Shown here: one piece after another, positions 25,262 through 34,940 of the stretch
Layout: every line of letters begins with the position of its first letter
Numbering within the stretch: position 1 is the first letter of the stretch
NCBI RefSeq assembly: GCF_011734195.1
Contig: NZ_JAANTH010000001.1
Location: 930,001 to 994,000 of the forward strand
Reading direction: 5' to 3'
DNA: 64,000 nt
DNA from: Halobacterium sp. R2-5
GTDB lineage: Archaea; Halobacteriota; Halobacteria; Halobacteriales; Halobacteriaceae
Position numbers and translations under genes: made by a program
The notes under the pieces: model-generated
Told to the model about the DNA's origin: nothing
The model's database searches: none
What the model saw: the letters and a program-made list of their open reading frames with translations, nothing else

Positions 25262-25740
25262 GCGACGCCGAAGCGGAGAACCTGGACACCGTCGACGACC
25301 GCGGCTCGTACGTCGAGAGCCCGATCATCATGGCGACGGTGCGCGTCGTCGCGCCGTTCGTGTTCACGTACGGCCTCTACCTGATGTTCCACGGCGCCGA
25401 CTCCTCCGGCGGCGGGTTCCAGGGCGGCGTCGTCGTCGCCACCGTGATGTTGATGCTCGGCATCGCGTTCGGCATCGACCCGCTCCGCGAGTGGGTTCGC
25501 CCGGCGACGCTCGTCGTCATCGTCTCGCTGGGCGTCGGCGCGTTCCTCGCAATCGGGTTCGCGACGATGCTCCCGCCGTTCGACGGCGCGTTCCTCGAGT
25601 ACCTCGCGTTCGGCTTCCACCACGACAGCAAGTACGGCATCGAAGCGGTCGAACTGTTCATCGGCGTCATCGTCGCCAGCACCATCACCGGCCTCTTCTT
25701 CGCCATCGACGCCGGCAAGGAGGGAGGTGACAACGAATGA
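25258..25740 (+). CDS. mnhB: Mrp antiporter subunit B
   Basis: 160 residues. VRVVAPFVFTYGLYLMFHGADSSGGGFQGGVVVATVMLML is the classic MnhB motif, including the SSGGGFQGG turn. Four membrane helices and a C-terminal acidic tail. Start ATG lies within the previous gene's end (4-bp overlap). Confidence 0.92.
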   Translation: MSDAEAENLDTVDDRGSYVESPIIMATVRVVAPFVFTYGLYLMFHGADSSGGGFQGGVVVATVMLMLGIAFGIDPLREWVRPATLVVIVSLGVGAFLAIGFATMLPPFDGAFLEYLAFGFHHDSKYGIEAVELFIGVIVASTITGLFFAIDAGKEGGDNE

Positions 25741-26093
25741 TAGACATACTCGTCACTCGCGACTACTACTTCGCGGCGTTCCTGCTGCTCGGCATCGGGA
25801 CGTACGTGATGATCGCGTCCCAGAACCTCGTGAAGAAAGTCATCGGCATGAACCTCTTCCAGACGGGCATCTTCCTGTTCTTCATCGCGTCGGCGTACGT
25901 GGAGGGCGGCACGTCGCCCGTGCTGACGGGCAGCGAGCCGTTCGTCAGCCCGCTGCCGCACGTACTCATCCTCACCGCTATCGTCGTCGGCGTGGCGCTG
26001 ACGGCGGTCGCGCTCGGGATGATCGTCCGCATCTACGCGGAGTACGGCACGCTCACCGAGGACACCATCGAGGAGGTGCGTGGCAGTGAGTGA
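25737..26093 (+). CDS. mnhC: Mrp antiporter subunit C (NuoK-like)
   Basis: 118 residues with three membrane helices. It resembles NuoK/MrpC: YVMIASQNLVKKVIGMNLFQTGIFLFFI in the middle and PLPHVLILTAIVVGVALTAVALGMIVRI at the end. It starts with ATG overlapping the stop of subunit B by 4 bp and overlaps the start of the first MrpD gene. Confidence 0.92.
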   Translation: MIDILVTRDYYFAAFLLLGIGTYVMIASQNLVKKVIGMNLFQTGIFLFFIASAYVEGGTSPVLTGSEPFVSPLPHVLILTAIVVGVALTAVALGMIVRIYAEYGTLTEDTIEEVRGSE

Positions 26094-27567
26094 CCTCGCC
26101 CCCCTCACGGTCGCCGTCCCCATCCTCGCGTCCGTAGTCGCGCTGCTCGCGGGGCTCGTGCGCTCGCGCAGCGGGTGGGCGGTCGCGCTCGTCGCGTCCG
26201 TCGCCCAGCTCGCAATCGCTCTCCAGCTCGCGGCTATCGCGTTCTCCGAGGGCACCATCCGGTACGTCGTCGGCGGCTTCGAGGTGCCGTACGGCATCGA
26301 GCTCGTCGTCGACGGCCTCACCGCGACGATGCTCGCGCTCGTCGCGGTCGTCTCGCTGGGCGTGCTCGCGTACGCCCGCAGGGCCGGCCCGCGGGGGAAC
26401 CCGTTCTACGCGGTGTACCTGCTGCTGGTCGCCGGGCTGAGCGGGATGAGCGTCACCGGCGACCTGTTCAACATGTACGTCTTCCTCGAGATCACGGGGC
26501 TGGCGGCGTACGTGCTCGTCGCCAGCGGCGACCGCGGGCGGTCGGCGCTCGCGGCGCTGAAGTACCTGCTCGTCGGCACGGTCGGCGCGTCCCTGTTCCT
26601 GCTCGGCATCGGGTACGCGTACATCGACACCGGCACGCTGAACATGGTCGACATTGGGTCGAAGCTCGGCGACGCCGACCCCGTGCTCGTCCACGGCGCG
26701 TTCGCGCTCATCGTCGTCGGCCTGTTCATCAAGGTCGCCGTGTTCCCGCTGCACACGTGGCAGCCCGACGCGTACGCCGGCGCGCCGGACAGCGTGAGCG
26801 CGTTCATCTCCGCGCTCGTCTCCACGGTCGCGGCGTACGCGCTGCTGCGCATCGTCTACACCGTCTTCGGCGCCGGCTTCGTCGACGCCAACGAGCTCGG
26901 GACCGCCATCCTCGTCGCGGGCGCGACGGTCAGCATCGTCGTCGGCAGCCTGCTGGCGGTCTCCCAGTCCGAGGTCAAGCGGATGCTCGCGTACTCCTCG
27001 GTCTCCCAGTTCGGGCTGGTCGTCGCCGGCATCGCCATCGGGAACGTCACCGCGCTCACGGGCGCGGTCGTCCACCTCGTCGGCCACGCCATCATGAAGG
27101 GCGGGCTGTTCCTCACCGCGGGGCTGCTCGCCTCCGAGACCGGCGCGCGCCGCGTCGACGAGTTCGAGGGTCTCGTCCAGAAATCGCCGGTCGGCGCGGG
27201 CGCGTTCGCCGTGCTCGCGTTCGCGATGGTGGGCGTCCCGCCGACCATCGGGTTCGCCGGCAAGTGGTACATCGCGGTCGGCGCCGCCGAGTCCGGCTCG
27301 TGGGCGCTGCTCGCGGTCATCGTCGCGAGCACGCTGCTCACGCTCGCGTACTTCGCGCGGCTCGTCGAGCGCATGTTCTTCCGCGAGCCGAGCGTCGACC
27401 CCGCGGCCGAACCGGTCGCGGACGGCGGCGCGGAGACGCCCGAAAGCGTCTCCGCGGGGATGTACGTGTCCGTCGTCGCCGCGGCCGTGCTCGCGGTGGC
27501 GCTCGGATTCGCGGTCTTCGGCTACGGTGAACACCTCCAACCAACCATCGAGGCACTCCTCTCATGA
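26086..27567 (+). CDS. mnhD1: Mrp antiporter subunit D-like, first copy
   Basis: 493 residues and about 14 membrane helices (NuoL/M/N superfamily). The GTG at 26086 is the start: AGGAGGTG at 26071-26078 is seven bases upstream, while GTG at 26080 is too near. Key acidic residue Glu135 (FLEITG) in TM5 and Lys216 (LFIKVAVFPLH) in TM7 are present. TM8, where MrpD and relatives carry a second lysine (...TKVGVY...), reads STVAAYALLR, so it is Thr247. TGDLFNMYVFLEI identifies it as MrpD-type. Confidence 0.9.
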   Translation: MSDLAPLTVAVPILASVVALLAGLVRSRSGWAVALVASVAQLAIALQLAAIAFSEGTIRYVVGGFEVPYGIELVVDGLTATMLALVAVVSLGVLAYARRAGPRGNPFYAVYLLLVAGLSGMSVTGDLFNMYVFLEITGLAAYVLVASGDRGRSALAALKYLLVGTVGASLFLLGIGYAYIDTGTLNMVDIGSKLGDADPVLVHGAFALIVVGLFIKVAVFPLHTWQPDAYAGAPDSVSAFISALVSTVAAYALLRIVYTVFGAGFVDANELGTAILVAGATVSIVVGSLLAVSQSEVKRMLAYSSVSQFGLVVAGIAIGNVTALTGAVVHLVGHAIMKGGLFLTAGLLASETGARRVDEFEGLVQKSPVGAGAFAVLAFAMVGVPPTIGFAGKWYIAVGAAESGSWALLAVIVASTLLTLAYFARLVERMFFREPSVDPAAEPVADGGAETPESVSAGMYVSVVAAAVLAVALGFAVFGYGEHLQPTIEALLS

Positions 27568-29186
27568 CTGAAATCACTTCCATCCGGCCACTCGCTGCGG
27601 TGCTCGTGTCGGCCGTCGCGGTCGTCCCGATTCTGGCGTCCCGCGACCGCCCGAACGTCCGCGAGGCGTGGACCGTGCTGGCGGCGCTGGCGAAGTTCGG
27701 GCTGGTGGCGAGCATGGTGCCCGCCGTCCTCGCCGGCGACGTCTACGCCACCAAACTCGGGCAGTTCGTCCCGTACGTCGAGTTCACGCTGCGCGCGGAC
27801 GCCCTCGGCCTGCTGTTCGCGTTCCTCGCGAGCACCCTGTGGGTGGTCACGAGCTTCTACAGCATCGGCTACATGCGCGGGCTCGACGAGGGCCACCAGA
27901 CGCGGTACTTCGCGGCGTTCGCCGCCAGCGTCTCCTCCGCCGTGGGGGTCGCGTTCGCGTCGAACCTCGTCGTCCTCTACGTGTTCTACGAGCTGCTGAC
28001 GGTCGCGACGTACCCGCTGGTCGCCCACGACGGCACCGACGAGGCGCGCGCCGCCGGCCGCAAGTACCTCGCGTACACGTTCGGCGGCGGCGTCGCCGTG
28101 CTCGCGGGCACGCTGCTGGTCGTCTACCTCACCGGGACGACGACGTTCACCGCGGGCGGCATCGCCGCACTCGCGAACGCGGACCCGACGCTCGCCCGCG
28201 CGGCGTTCGCGCTGCTCGTCACCGGGTTCGGCGTGAAGGCGGCGCTGATGCCGCTGCACTCGTGGCTGCCCGACGCGATGGTCGCGCCGACGCCCGTCTC
28301 CGGGCTGCTGCACGCGGTCGCGGTCGTCAAGTCCGGCGTGTTCGGCGTCGCGCGCGTCCTGCTGGACGTGTTCGGCATCGACCTCGTCGCAGCCCTCGAC
28401 GTCGGCACTCTACTGGCGGTGGTCGCCGCGTTCACGCTCGTCACCGCGAGCGTCATCGCGCTCCGACAGGACAACCTCAAACGCCGGCTCGCGTTCTCGA
28501 CGGTGAGCCAGCTATCCTACATCGTGCTCGGTGTCGCCGTCGGCGCCTCCGCGGCGGGCGGCGACGCCGCACGCTGGGCGCTCATCGGCGGGCTCCTGCA
28601 CATCCCCGCGCACGCCTTCATGAAACTCACCCTGTTCTTCTGCGCGGGCGCGATTCACGTCGAGACCCACACCGACGACATCTCGGACATGGCGGGCATC
28701 GGCCGCCGGATGCCGCTCACGATGGGCGCGTTCGCCGTCGCCGCCGCCGGCATGGCCGGCATCCCGATGGTCGCCGGGTTCGTGAGCAAGTACTACCTGC
28801 TCATCGGCACCGTCGCCACCGGCGACGTCGTGTTCACGACCGCGCTGCTGCTGTCCGGGGTGCTCAACATCGCGTACTTCTGGCCGGTCGTCTACACCGC
28901 GTTCTTCGAGACGGCCGAAGACTCCGACGAGAAACCGCTCGTCTCGGGCGTGTTCGGCGGCCGGTTCGCCCGCGGGGCACGCACGGACGGCGGGCACGCC
29001 GACGACCACGGCCCGTTCGAACGCCGCGCGGCGAACGGCGCGGAGTCGACGTGGTTCATGCTCGGGCCGATCCTGTTCGCGGCCGCGGGCTCCGTCGCGC
29101 TCGGCGTCGTGCCGGACGCCGCCGTGTTCCTGCAGATCGTGCGTGAAGCGGTTTCGACGGCCACGGCCATGGGGGTGGCGGGCTGA
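27564..29186 (+). CDS. mnhD2: Mrp antiporter subunit D-like, second copy
   Basis: 540 residues, 14 membrane helices. All three expected charged residues are present: Glu143 (FYELLTV), Lys225 (GFGVKAALMPLHSWLPDAM) and Lys256 (AVVKSGVFGV). The segment TPVSGLLHAVAVVK is NuoM-like. A hydrophilic His/Arg/Asp-rich loop (about residues 455-490) near the C-terminus is unusual. Translated with overlaps on both sides. It probably forms a full proton-translocating channel. Confidence 0.9.
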   Translation: MTEITSIRPLAAVLVSAVAVVPILASRDRPNVREAWTVLAALAKFGLVASMVPAVLAGDVYATKLGQFVPYVEFTLRADALGLLFAFLASTLWVVTSFYSIGYMRGLDEGHQTRYFAAFAASVSSAVGVAFASNLVVLYVFYELLTVATYPLVAHDGTDEARAAGRKYLAYTFGGGVAVLAGTLLVVYLTGTTTFTAGGIAALANADPTLARAAFALLVTGFGVKAALMPLHSWLPDAMVAPTPVSGLLHAVAVVKSGVFGVARVLLDVFGIDLVAALDVGTLLAVVAAFTLVTASVIALRQDNLKRRLAFSTVSQLSYIVLGVAVGASAAGGDAARWALIGGLLHIPAHAFMKLTLFFCAGAIHVETHTDDISDMAGIGRRMPLTMGAFAVAAAGMAGIPMVAGFVSKYYLLIGTVATGDVVFTTALLLSGVLNIAYFWPVVYTAFFETAEDSDEKPLVSGVFGGRFARGARTDGGHADDHGPFERRAANGAESTWFMLGPILFAAAGSVALGVVPDAAVFLQIVREAVSTATAMGVAG

Positions 29187-30910
29187 TGGCCCCCATCGTC
29201 CCGCCGTTCGTCCCCATCCTGCTGGCGGCGATTCTGCTGCCCATCGTCGGGCGCCGCGCCGGCCACGCGTTCGGCGTGCTCGCGACCGTTGCCATCATCC
29301 CGTACGTCTGGCTCGTGCCCGAGGGCGCGTACTTCCCGGTCCAGCTGTTCGGGTTCGACGCGTACCTGTTCAACGTCGACGCGTTCTCCCGCATCATGGG
29401 GCTGTCGTACGGCGTCATCGGCTCCGCGGGCGCGCTGTACTCGTACGCCAGCGACGCCGACGCGATGCAGACCGCGTACGCGCTCGGCTACGTCGGCACC
29501 AGCGCCGGCGCCGTCTTCGGCGGCGACTGGCTCACGCTCATCTTCTTCTGGGAGCTGATGGCCGTCACCAGCACGCTGCTCGTCTGGCACCACGGGGGCC
29601 TCGCGGTCCGCGCGGGCTTCCGGTACGCGCTCGCGCACGGCATCAGCGGCACGCTGCTGCTCGCCGCCATCGTCTGGCACTTCGTCGAGACCGGGACGTT
29701 CCTGTTCGCCTCGGTCCCCGGCGGCCCCGAGGCCGCGGGGATGGCGGGCGCCGTCGCGCCGCTGCTCGCCGTCGTCGGCATCGGCATCAACGGCGGGTTC
29801 GTCGGGCTGCACGCGTGGATCCCCGACACGTACCCGCGGCCCCACATCGCCGCGAGCGTCTTCCTCAGCGTCTTCACCACGAAGACGGCCGTCTACGGGC
29901 TCTATCGGGCGTTCCCCGACGGCCACATCGCCATCGCGTTCATGGGCGGCGCGATGGCCGTCTTCGGCGCGACGATGGCGCTCCTCCAGAACGACATGCG
30001 CCGGCTGCTGTCCTACCACATCCAATCCCAGGCCGGCTACATGGTCGCCGGCGTCGGCCTCAGCGGCGCGCTCGCGACCGCCGGCGCGTTCGGCCACGTG
30101 TTCAACAACTTCCTCTACAAGAGCCTGCTGTTCATGATCGCCGGCGTGGTCATCTACCGCACCGGCGAGGAGAGCCTGAAGAAGGTCGGCGGGCTCGCCA
30201 GCGAGATGCCCGTCACGACGCTGGCGTTCGCCATCGCCGCGCTGTCCATCGCCGGCTTCCCCGGGTTCAACGGCTTCGTCTCGAAGGGGATGGTCATCGC
30301 AGCCGCCCACTACAAGCACATCGATATCCTGTGGTACCTGCTGCTGGCGGGCGGCGTCGGCACGTTCCTCTCCTTCATCAAGTTCGGCTACTACGCGTTC
30401 CTCCACGGTGAGTACGACGGCGACGTGCTCGACGCGAACCGCGGGCAGAGCGTCGCGATGCTCTCTCTGTCCGCGCTCTGCGTGTTGTTCGGCGTCTACC
30501 CGCCCGCGATGTTCGCCGTCGTGCCGTTCGGCGCCGAACTCGACTTCCACGTGTTCACCGTCGGCCACCTCCAGGAGGGCTTCGGCCTCGCGGCGGCCGG
30601 GGTCATCGGCTTCGCCATCCTCAAGAAGCCGCTGAAGAAGATTGGCCGCGTCCCCGACGTCGACCGCCTGTACAACCCCGTGCTCTTCTACGGCACGCGG
30701 TACTTCGTCGTCGGCGTCACCGAACTGTACGCCGCCGTCGACCGCGCGGTCGTGCGCGCATCGAAGGCGTCGGTCGCGGCGGCCAAGGCTCCGGACGCCG
30801 TCGTCGGGCGACTCGCCGAGAGCGACCGCGTCTCCCTGCGCGCGGACATGAGCGCGAGCATCCTGCTCGTGGTCGTCGTCGTCGCCGTCGCGCTCGCGCT
30901 CCTGCTGTAA
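29186..30910 (+). CDS. mnhD3: Mrp antiporter subunit D-like, third copy
   Basis: 574 residues, about 15 membrane helices. Glu123 (FFWELMAV) and Lys233 ([10 protein letters not shown]) are present, but the TM7 lysine of the family is replaced by Asn202 ([20 protein letters not shown]). The C-terminal 100 residues extend beyond the usual MrpD, with an [20 protein letters not shown] amphipathic helix and a final membrane helix. It overlaps the preceding gene by one base and ends the operon; the following 55 bp hold the promoter of hpt. Confidence 0.88.
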   Translation: MAPIVPPFVPILLAAILLPIVGRRAGHAFGVLATVAIIPYVWLVPEGAYFPVQLFGFDAYLFNVDAFSRIMGLSYGVIGSAGALYSYASDADAMQTAYALGYVGTSAGAVFGGDWLTLIFFWELMAVTSTLLVWHHGGLAVRAGFRYALAHGISGTLLLAAIVWHFVETGTFLFASVPGGPEAAGMAGAVAPLLAVVGIGINGGFVGLHAWIPDTYPRPHIAASVFLSVFTTKTAVYGLYRAFPDGHIAIAFMGGAMAVFGATMALLQNDMRRLLSYHIQSQAGYMVAGVGLSGALATAGAFGHVFNNFLYKSLLFMIAGVVIYRTGEESLKKVGGLASEMPVTTLAFAIAALSIAGFPGFNGFVSKGMVIAAAHYKHIDILWYLLLAGGVGTFLSFIKFGYYAFLHGEYDGDVLDANRGQSVAMLSLSALCVLFGVYPPAMFAVVPFGAELDFHVFTVGHLQEGFGLAAAGVIGFAILKKPLKKIGRVPDVDRLYNPVLFYGTRYFVVGVTELYAAVDRAVVRASKASVAAAKAPDAVVGRLAESDRVSLRADMSASILLVVVVVAVALALLL

Positions 30911-30965
30911 GCGCGGCCCCCTCGTTCCCCGTCTGCGTTCGCGTCGTCGGCCTCGTTCCGTCACC

Positions 30966-30972
30966 TTTTATT
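30966..30972 (+). promoter_or_regulatory. TATA box for hpt
   Basis: TTTTATT lies 22-28 bp before the ATG at 30994, where an archaeal TATA box would direct a start at or very near the initiation codon. The messenger is therefore probably leaderless, the usual state in haloarchaea. Confidence 0.55.
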
Positions 30973-30993
30973 CGCGGCGCAAGTACTTCCTGC

Positions 30994-31560
30994 ATGGATA
31001 GGCTCAAGCAGTCGCTGCTCGACGCGCCCATCATCGAGAAAGACGGGTACCACTACTTCGTCCACCCAATCAGCGACGGCGTCCCGGTGCTCGAACCCGG
31101 CCTCCTCCGGGAGATCGTCATCCGCATCATCCGGAAGGCCGAGCTCGAAGACGTCGACAAGATCGTGACGCCCGCCGCGATGGGCATCCACATCTCTACT
31201 GCGGTCTCGCTGATGACCGACATCCCGCTGGTCGTCATCCGCAAGCGCGAGTACGGCCTCCCCGGCGAAGTCGGCCTCCACCAGGAGACCGGCTACTCCG
31301 AGAACGAGATGTACATCAACGACGTCAGCGAGGGCGACCGCGTGCTCGTCCTCGACGACGTGCTCTCGACGGGCGGGACGCTGCTGTCGATTACGACTGC
31401 CCTCGACGACATCGGCGCGGACGTCGCCGACGTCGTCGCGGTCATCAAGAAGACCGGCCCGAACGAGCTCGAGGAGAGCGGCGTCGACGTGAAGACGCTC
31501 ATCAACGTCGACGTGCAGGACGGCGACGTCGTCATCGTCGACGAGCACGGCGACGGGTAG
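30994..31560 (+). CDS. hpt: Hypoxanthine/guanine phosphoribosyltransferase
   Basis: 188 residues of the PRTase type I family. The PRPP loop [14 protein letters not shown] (118-130) is intact, and [12 protein letters not shown] and the N-terminal [14 protein letters not shown] region match archaeal purine PRTases of this type. It salvages hypoxanthine and/or guanine. The TATA box at 30966 suggests a monocistronic leaderless messenger. Confidence 0.93.
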   Translation: MDRLKQSLLDAPIIEKDGYHYFVHPISDGVPVLEPGLLREIVIRIIRKAELEDVDKIVTPAAMGIHISTAVSLMTDIPLVVIRKREYGLPGEVGLHQETGYSENEMYINDVSEGDRVLVLDDVLSTGGTLLSITTALDDIGADVADVVAVIKKTGPNELEESGVDVKTLINVDVQDGDVVIVDEHGDG

Positions 31561-31621
31561 ACACCCGGCGGAACTCGCGGACGGAAGAGGCCTTTTCCCC
31601 CTGCCGCGCGTTCACCCGAAC

Positions 31622-32302
31622 ATGCCGTCTGCACTATTCGTCGTCAGCGAAGAAGGCTACTGGGGAGAGGAGTGCGTCGAGCCGCTCACCACCCTCGACA
31701 GCGAGGGCTTCGACATCACGGTCGCGACGCCGAGCGGGTCGCCGCCGGTGCTCGACGAGCGCTCGGCGGACCCCGAGAACGTCGGCGAGGAGACCGCCGA
31801 GTGGGTACGAGACGTCCACGAGAACGACGAGCGCCTCAACGACCCGGTCTCCGTCACCGAGGTCGAGGCCGCGGACTACGACACCGTCGTGTTCCCGGGC
31901 GGCCACGGCACCGAGTGGGACGTCAATCAGGACGTCGACGCCCGCCGTCTCCTCCGGAACGCCGTGGAGGGCGACAGCGAGAAGGCGCTGGTCGTCTGTC
32001 ACGCGGCCGGTATCCTCGCGTTCACGCGGGACAGCGACGGCGGCTTCCTCGTCGACGGCCGCGACGTCACCGGCTTCCCGAACGAGTGGGAGGAAGGCAT
32101 CGTCGACGACCACGACCGGATGCCCGACGGCCGCAAGCTCCCGTACTGGGTCGCCGACGAGGTCGAGGCCGCGGGCGGCAACTGGGACGCCGAACTCGAC
32201 GCCGACACGAGCGTCACCGTCGACGGTGACCTCGTGACCGCGCGGGGCCCCGAGTCCTCCAGCGCGGCCGCCGAGACGCTGCTCGACGAACTCGACGCGT
32301 AA
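31622..32302 (+). CDS. DJ-1/PfpI-family protein (first copy)
   Basis: 226 residues. The nucleophile elbow reads VVCHAAG with Cys126 and His127, and Glu17 (WGEECVEP) is the expected conserved acid. VFPGGHGTEWDV resembles class I glutamine-amidotransferase-like hydrolases of the Hsp31 type. Likely a glyoxalase III/deglycase or stress-related hydrolase. Gene stands alone between hpt and the initiator tRNA. Confidence 0.85.
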   Translation: MPSALFVVSEEGYWGEECVEPLTTLDSEGFDITVATPSGSPPVLDERSADPENVGEETAEWVRDVHENDERLNDPVSVTEVEAADYDTVVFPGGHGTEWDVNQDVDARRLLRNAVEGDSEKALVVCHAAGILAFTRDSDGGFLVDGRDVTGFPNEWEEGIVDDHDRMPDGRKLPYWVADEVEAAGGNWDAELDADTSVTVDGDLVTARGPESSSAAAETLLDELDA

Positions 32303-32371
32303 TTGGCGGGAACTCCCACACGGCGTCCGAAACAGAACCCTTAACTGCGACACCGGGCTACGATGAATCGC

Positions 32372-32445
32372 AGCGGGATGGGATAGCCAGGAGATTCCGC
32401 CGGGCTCATAACCCGGAGATCGGTGGTTCAAATCCACTTCCCGCT
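32372..32445 (+). tRNA. Initiator tRNA-Met (CAT anticodon)
   Basis: 74 nt cloverleaf. The acceptor stem AGCGGGA pairs with TCCCGCT, giving the A1:U72 end. The anticodon stem is CCGGG/CCCGG with the loop CTCATAA; the three consecutive G:C pairs next to the loop are the mark of an initiator. T arm GGTGG-TTCAAAT-CCACT. The CCA is not encoded (ACT follows), and there is no intron. It sits 70 bp after the DJ-1 gene with an AT-rich ACCCTTAAC upstream. Confidence 0.93.
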
Positions 32446-32558
32446 ACTCCTCTGATACTCACCTCTCGTAGCGTCGCCTCCGTGCGACGCGTCTCGTGAG
32501 TTACTGTGAGCGAACGGAACCCGAAAGCGTTTGGCGGCGGCCACGCACGGTTGCACCG

Positions 32559-34940
32559 ATGGAGTACGGCGTCGTCCTGAAGTGGTGGCTGCTCTACCAG
32601 GCGCTGCTGGTCGTCGGGCTGCCGTTCGCGGCGCGGCTGCTGCCGGACGCGCCGGACCGCGGGGCGTCGCTGGCGGTGCCGACGGCGGTGGTGTTGCTCG
32701 CGGTGCCGACGCTGTGGGTCGGTCAGTTGGCGTTCGGCCTGTGGGTAGTCGTCGGTGTCGCGGTCGCACTGGTCGCGGCGTCGGCGTGGCTGGCGCGCGG
32801 CGGCGTCGACGTGCCGACGCGCCCGCTCGCGGAGGTCGTCGCGGTGTTCACTGCGGCGTTCCTGTTCCTGGTAGCGATTCGTGCGGCCGCCGACGGCGTC
32901 CACCCGTACGGCGGGGAGAAGTTCCTCGACTTCGGGCTGTTGCAGAGCCTGCTGCGGGCCGACCGGCTGCCGCCGCAGGACTTCTGGTTCGCGGGCGAGC
33001 GCGTGGTGTACTACTACGGCGGCCACCTGATGGCCGCGATGCTCGCACTCGTGTCCGGGACGAGCGGGCGGTACGCGTACGACCCGGCGCTCGCGGGGTT
33101 CTACGCGATGGCGGTGACGGCGGCGTACGGGCTCGCGAGCACGATTACCGCGGGCCGGTTCGACGCCGACCCCGTGGAGAACTCGACGGCGCTCGGTGTC
33201 GCGGGCGTCGCGTTCGCGGTGCTGCTGGTCGCGCTGGGCGTGCCGTGGTACTACGTCGCCGCGCCGGCGGCGTTCGCGGCGGCCGTCCTGACCGGGTCGA
33301 CTCGCGTCCGGGCGGGGATTCTGGCGGCGTTCGTCTACGGGTTCGCGAGCAACCTCGTGACGCCCGTTCGCCTGCTCGCCGGGACGTTCGACGTGGTGCG
33401 GCGCGCGGTCGCGGCTGCGGGCATCAAGTCCGACCTCGCGCCCGCGATTTCGGTCGAGGAGTTCGACATGTGGCACGCGAGCCGCGTGGTGGAGACGGGC
33501 ATCAACGAGTTCCCGCTGTTCGCGTACCTGAACGGCGACCTGCACGCGCACATGATGAGCGTCGCGGTGCTGTTCCTCGCCGTCGGGGTCGGGCTGGCGT
33601 ACGCGCGGACGCCCGCCACCGAGCGGCGCCGGCGGCTGGCGCTGCTGTTCGGCGGCTTCCCGGTGACGGCGGCCGCGATTCTGACGGTGAACACGTGGAG
33701 CTTCCCCGCGGTCGCGGGCGTGGCGATGCTGAGCGTCGCGCTCGCGGACGCCGACCCGCGGACGCTGCTCCCGGAGTCCGTCGCGACACGCGCGGAGCGG
33801 TCGAATTCCGCGGTCCAGGAACTCCAGCGCGTGCTGCTGGCGGTCGTGGCTGCGGTCGTCGTCGCCGTGCTGGGGCTCGCCGTGGCGTGGCCGTTCGTCC
33901 GGTCCGTCCTGCTGTCGGGCGCGAGCAACCAGCACCCGGCGGCGTTCCCCGCGCCGACGAAGCTCGGCGCGTTCCTGCTCGTGCACGGTCTGTTCCTCGT
34001 CTCGTTCGGCGCGTACCTCGTCTCCCGGGTCGCCCGCGACGGCTCGGACTGGGCGGCCGCGGGGCTGGCTGCCGTCGCGCTGGTGCTGTTCGCGGCGACG
34101 TTCGACCCCGTGATCGCGGGCGTCCGCGTGGGAATCGTCGCGGTGCTGCTCGCGGGGCCGCTGCTCGCGGGCGCGTGGCTGTTACGGCGACGCGACGCCG
34201 TCGGCTTCGAGGGCGTGCTCGTGGTCGCTGGCACCGGGCTCGTCGTCCTCGTGGAGTACGTCTACATCGCTGACGCGGCGTCCTACGAGCGCTTCAACAC
34301 GATCTTCAAGGTGTACGCGCAGGTGTGGGCGCTCTGGTCTGTGCCCGCGGGCGTCGCGCTCGCGGTGCTCGCTTCGCGGACGCCGGACGCGTCACGCCTG
34401 CGCTCCGTGGGCGGCGCGGCGCTCGCCGTCGTCCTCGTCGTGTCGGCGTCCGTCTACGGCGGGCTGGCGCTCGCGGCGCACGCGAACAGCGCGGACGACG
34501 CGACGCTCGACGCCTTCGAGCACGTCGACGACGAGCGCCCCGACGAGGGCGCCGCTATCGAGTGGCTGAACGACAGGCCGGACCAGCCCCACATCGTCTC
34601 CGCGCCCGGGTCGCCGTACTCGTGGCAGAACCCCGCGTCGAGTCTCACCGGGATTCCGACCGTCGCGGGCTGGTCCCACGCCGCCAACTACCACAGCCAG
34701 GCGGCCTACGAGACTCGGGTCAACGACGTCCGCGTCGTCTACGAGACGGACGACCCGGTCTCGCGGGCCGTCGTCCTCCGGAAGCACGACGTGCGCTACG
34801 TCTGGGTCGGACCGATAGAGACCGACCGCTACGACGTCCGCGTCAGCGAGGAAGAACCGGGAATCAGCGTCGCGTTCTCGAACGAGAACGTCACCGTCTA
34901 CGAGGTCGAGCAGTCGGAACTCGTCGAGCAGGAGAGCTAA
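32559..34940 (+). CDS. DUF2298-domain multi-pass membrane protein
   Basis: 793 residues from the ATG giving MEYGVVLKWWLLYQ. About 16-18 membrane helices with a central conserved region KFLDFGLLQSLLRADRLPPQDFWFAGERVVYYYGGH and FPLFAYLNGDLHAHMM, typical of the DUF2298 (YYY) family. A hydrophilic C-terminal domain of about 150 residues carries SPYSWQNPASSLTGIPTVAGW and TDDP motifs. Its fold resembles integral-membrane glycosyltransferases; glycan transfer is a guess. The gene follows the initiator tRNA and its stop overlaps the convergent neighbour's stop by 4 bp. Confidence 0.85.
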   Translation: MEYGVVLKWWLLYQALLVVGLPFAARLLPDAPDRGASLAVPTAVVLLAVPTLWVGQLAFGLWVVVGVAVALVAASAWLARGGVDVPTRPLAEVVAVFTAAFLFLVAIRAAADGVHPYGGEKFLDFGLLQSLLRADRLPPQDFWFAGERVVYYYGGHLMAAMLALVSGTSGRYAYDPALAGFYAMAVTAAYGLASTITAGRFDADPVENSTALGVAGVAFAVLLVALGVPWYYVAAPAAFAAAVLTGSTRVRAGILAAFVYGFASNLVTPVRLLAGTFDVVRRAVAAAGIKSDLAPAISVEEFDMWHASRVVETGINEFPLFAYLNGDLHAHMMSVAVLFLAVGVGLAYARTPATERRRRLALLFGGFPVTAAAILTVNTWSFPAVAGVAMLSVALADADPRTLLPESVATRAERSNSAVQELQRVLLAVVAAVVVAVLGLAVAWPFVRSVLLSGASNQHPAAFPAPTKLGAFLLVHGLFLVSFGAYLVSRVARDGSDWAAAGLAAVALVLFAATFDPVIAGVRVGIVAVLLAGPLLAGAWLLRRRDAVGFEGVLVVAGTGLVVLVEYVYIADAASYERFNTIFKVYAQVWALWSVPAGVALAVLASRTPDASRLRSVGGAALAVVLVVSASVYGGLALAAHANSADDATLDAFEHVDDERPDEGAAIEWLNDRPDQPHIVSAPGSPYSWQNPASSLTGIPTVAGWSHAANYHSQAAYETRVNDVRVVYETDDPVSRAVVLRKHDVRYVWVGPIETDRYDVRVSEEEPGISVAFSNENVTVYEVEQSELVEQES

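Noticed and set aside
26053-27540. 495-residue minus-strand frame
   Set aside because: Shadow of the first MrpD gene.
28892-30964. 690-residue minus-strand frame over the Mrp genes
   Set aside because: Antisense shadow of subunit D copies; composition is Arg/Asp/Glu-rich with no motif.
32406-33986. 526-residue minus-strand frame over DUF2298
   Set aside because: Arg-rich shadow of a membrane protein gene.
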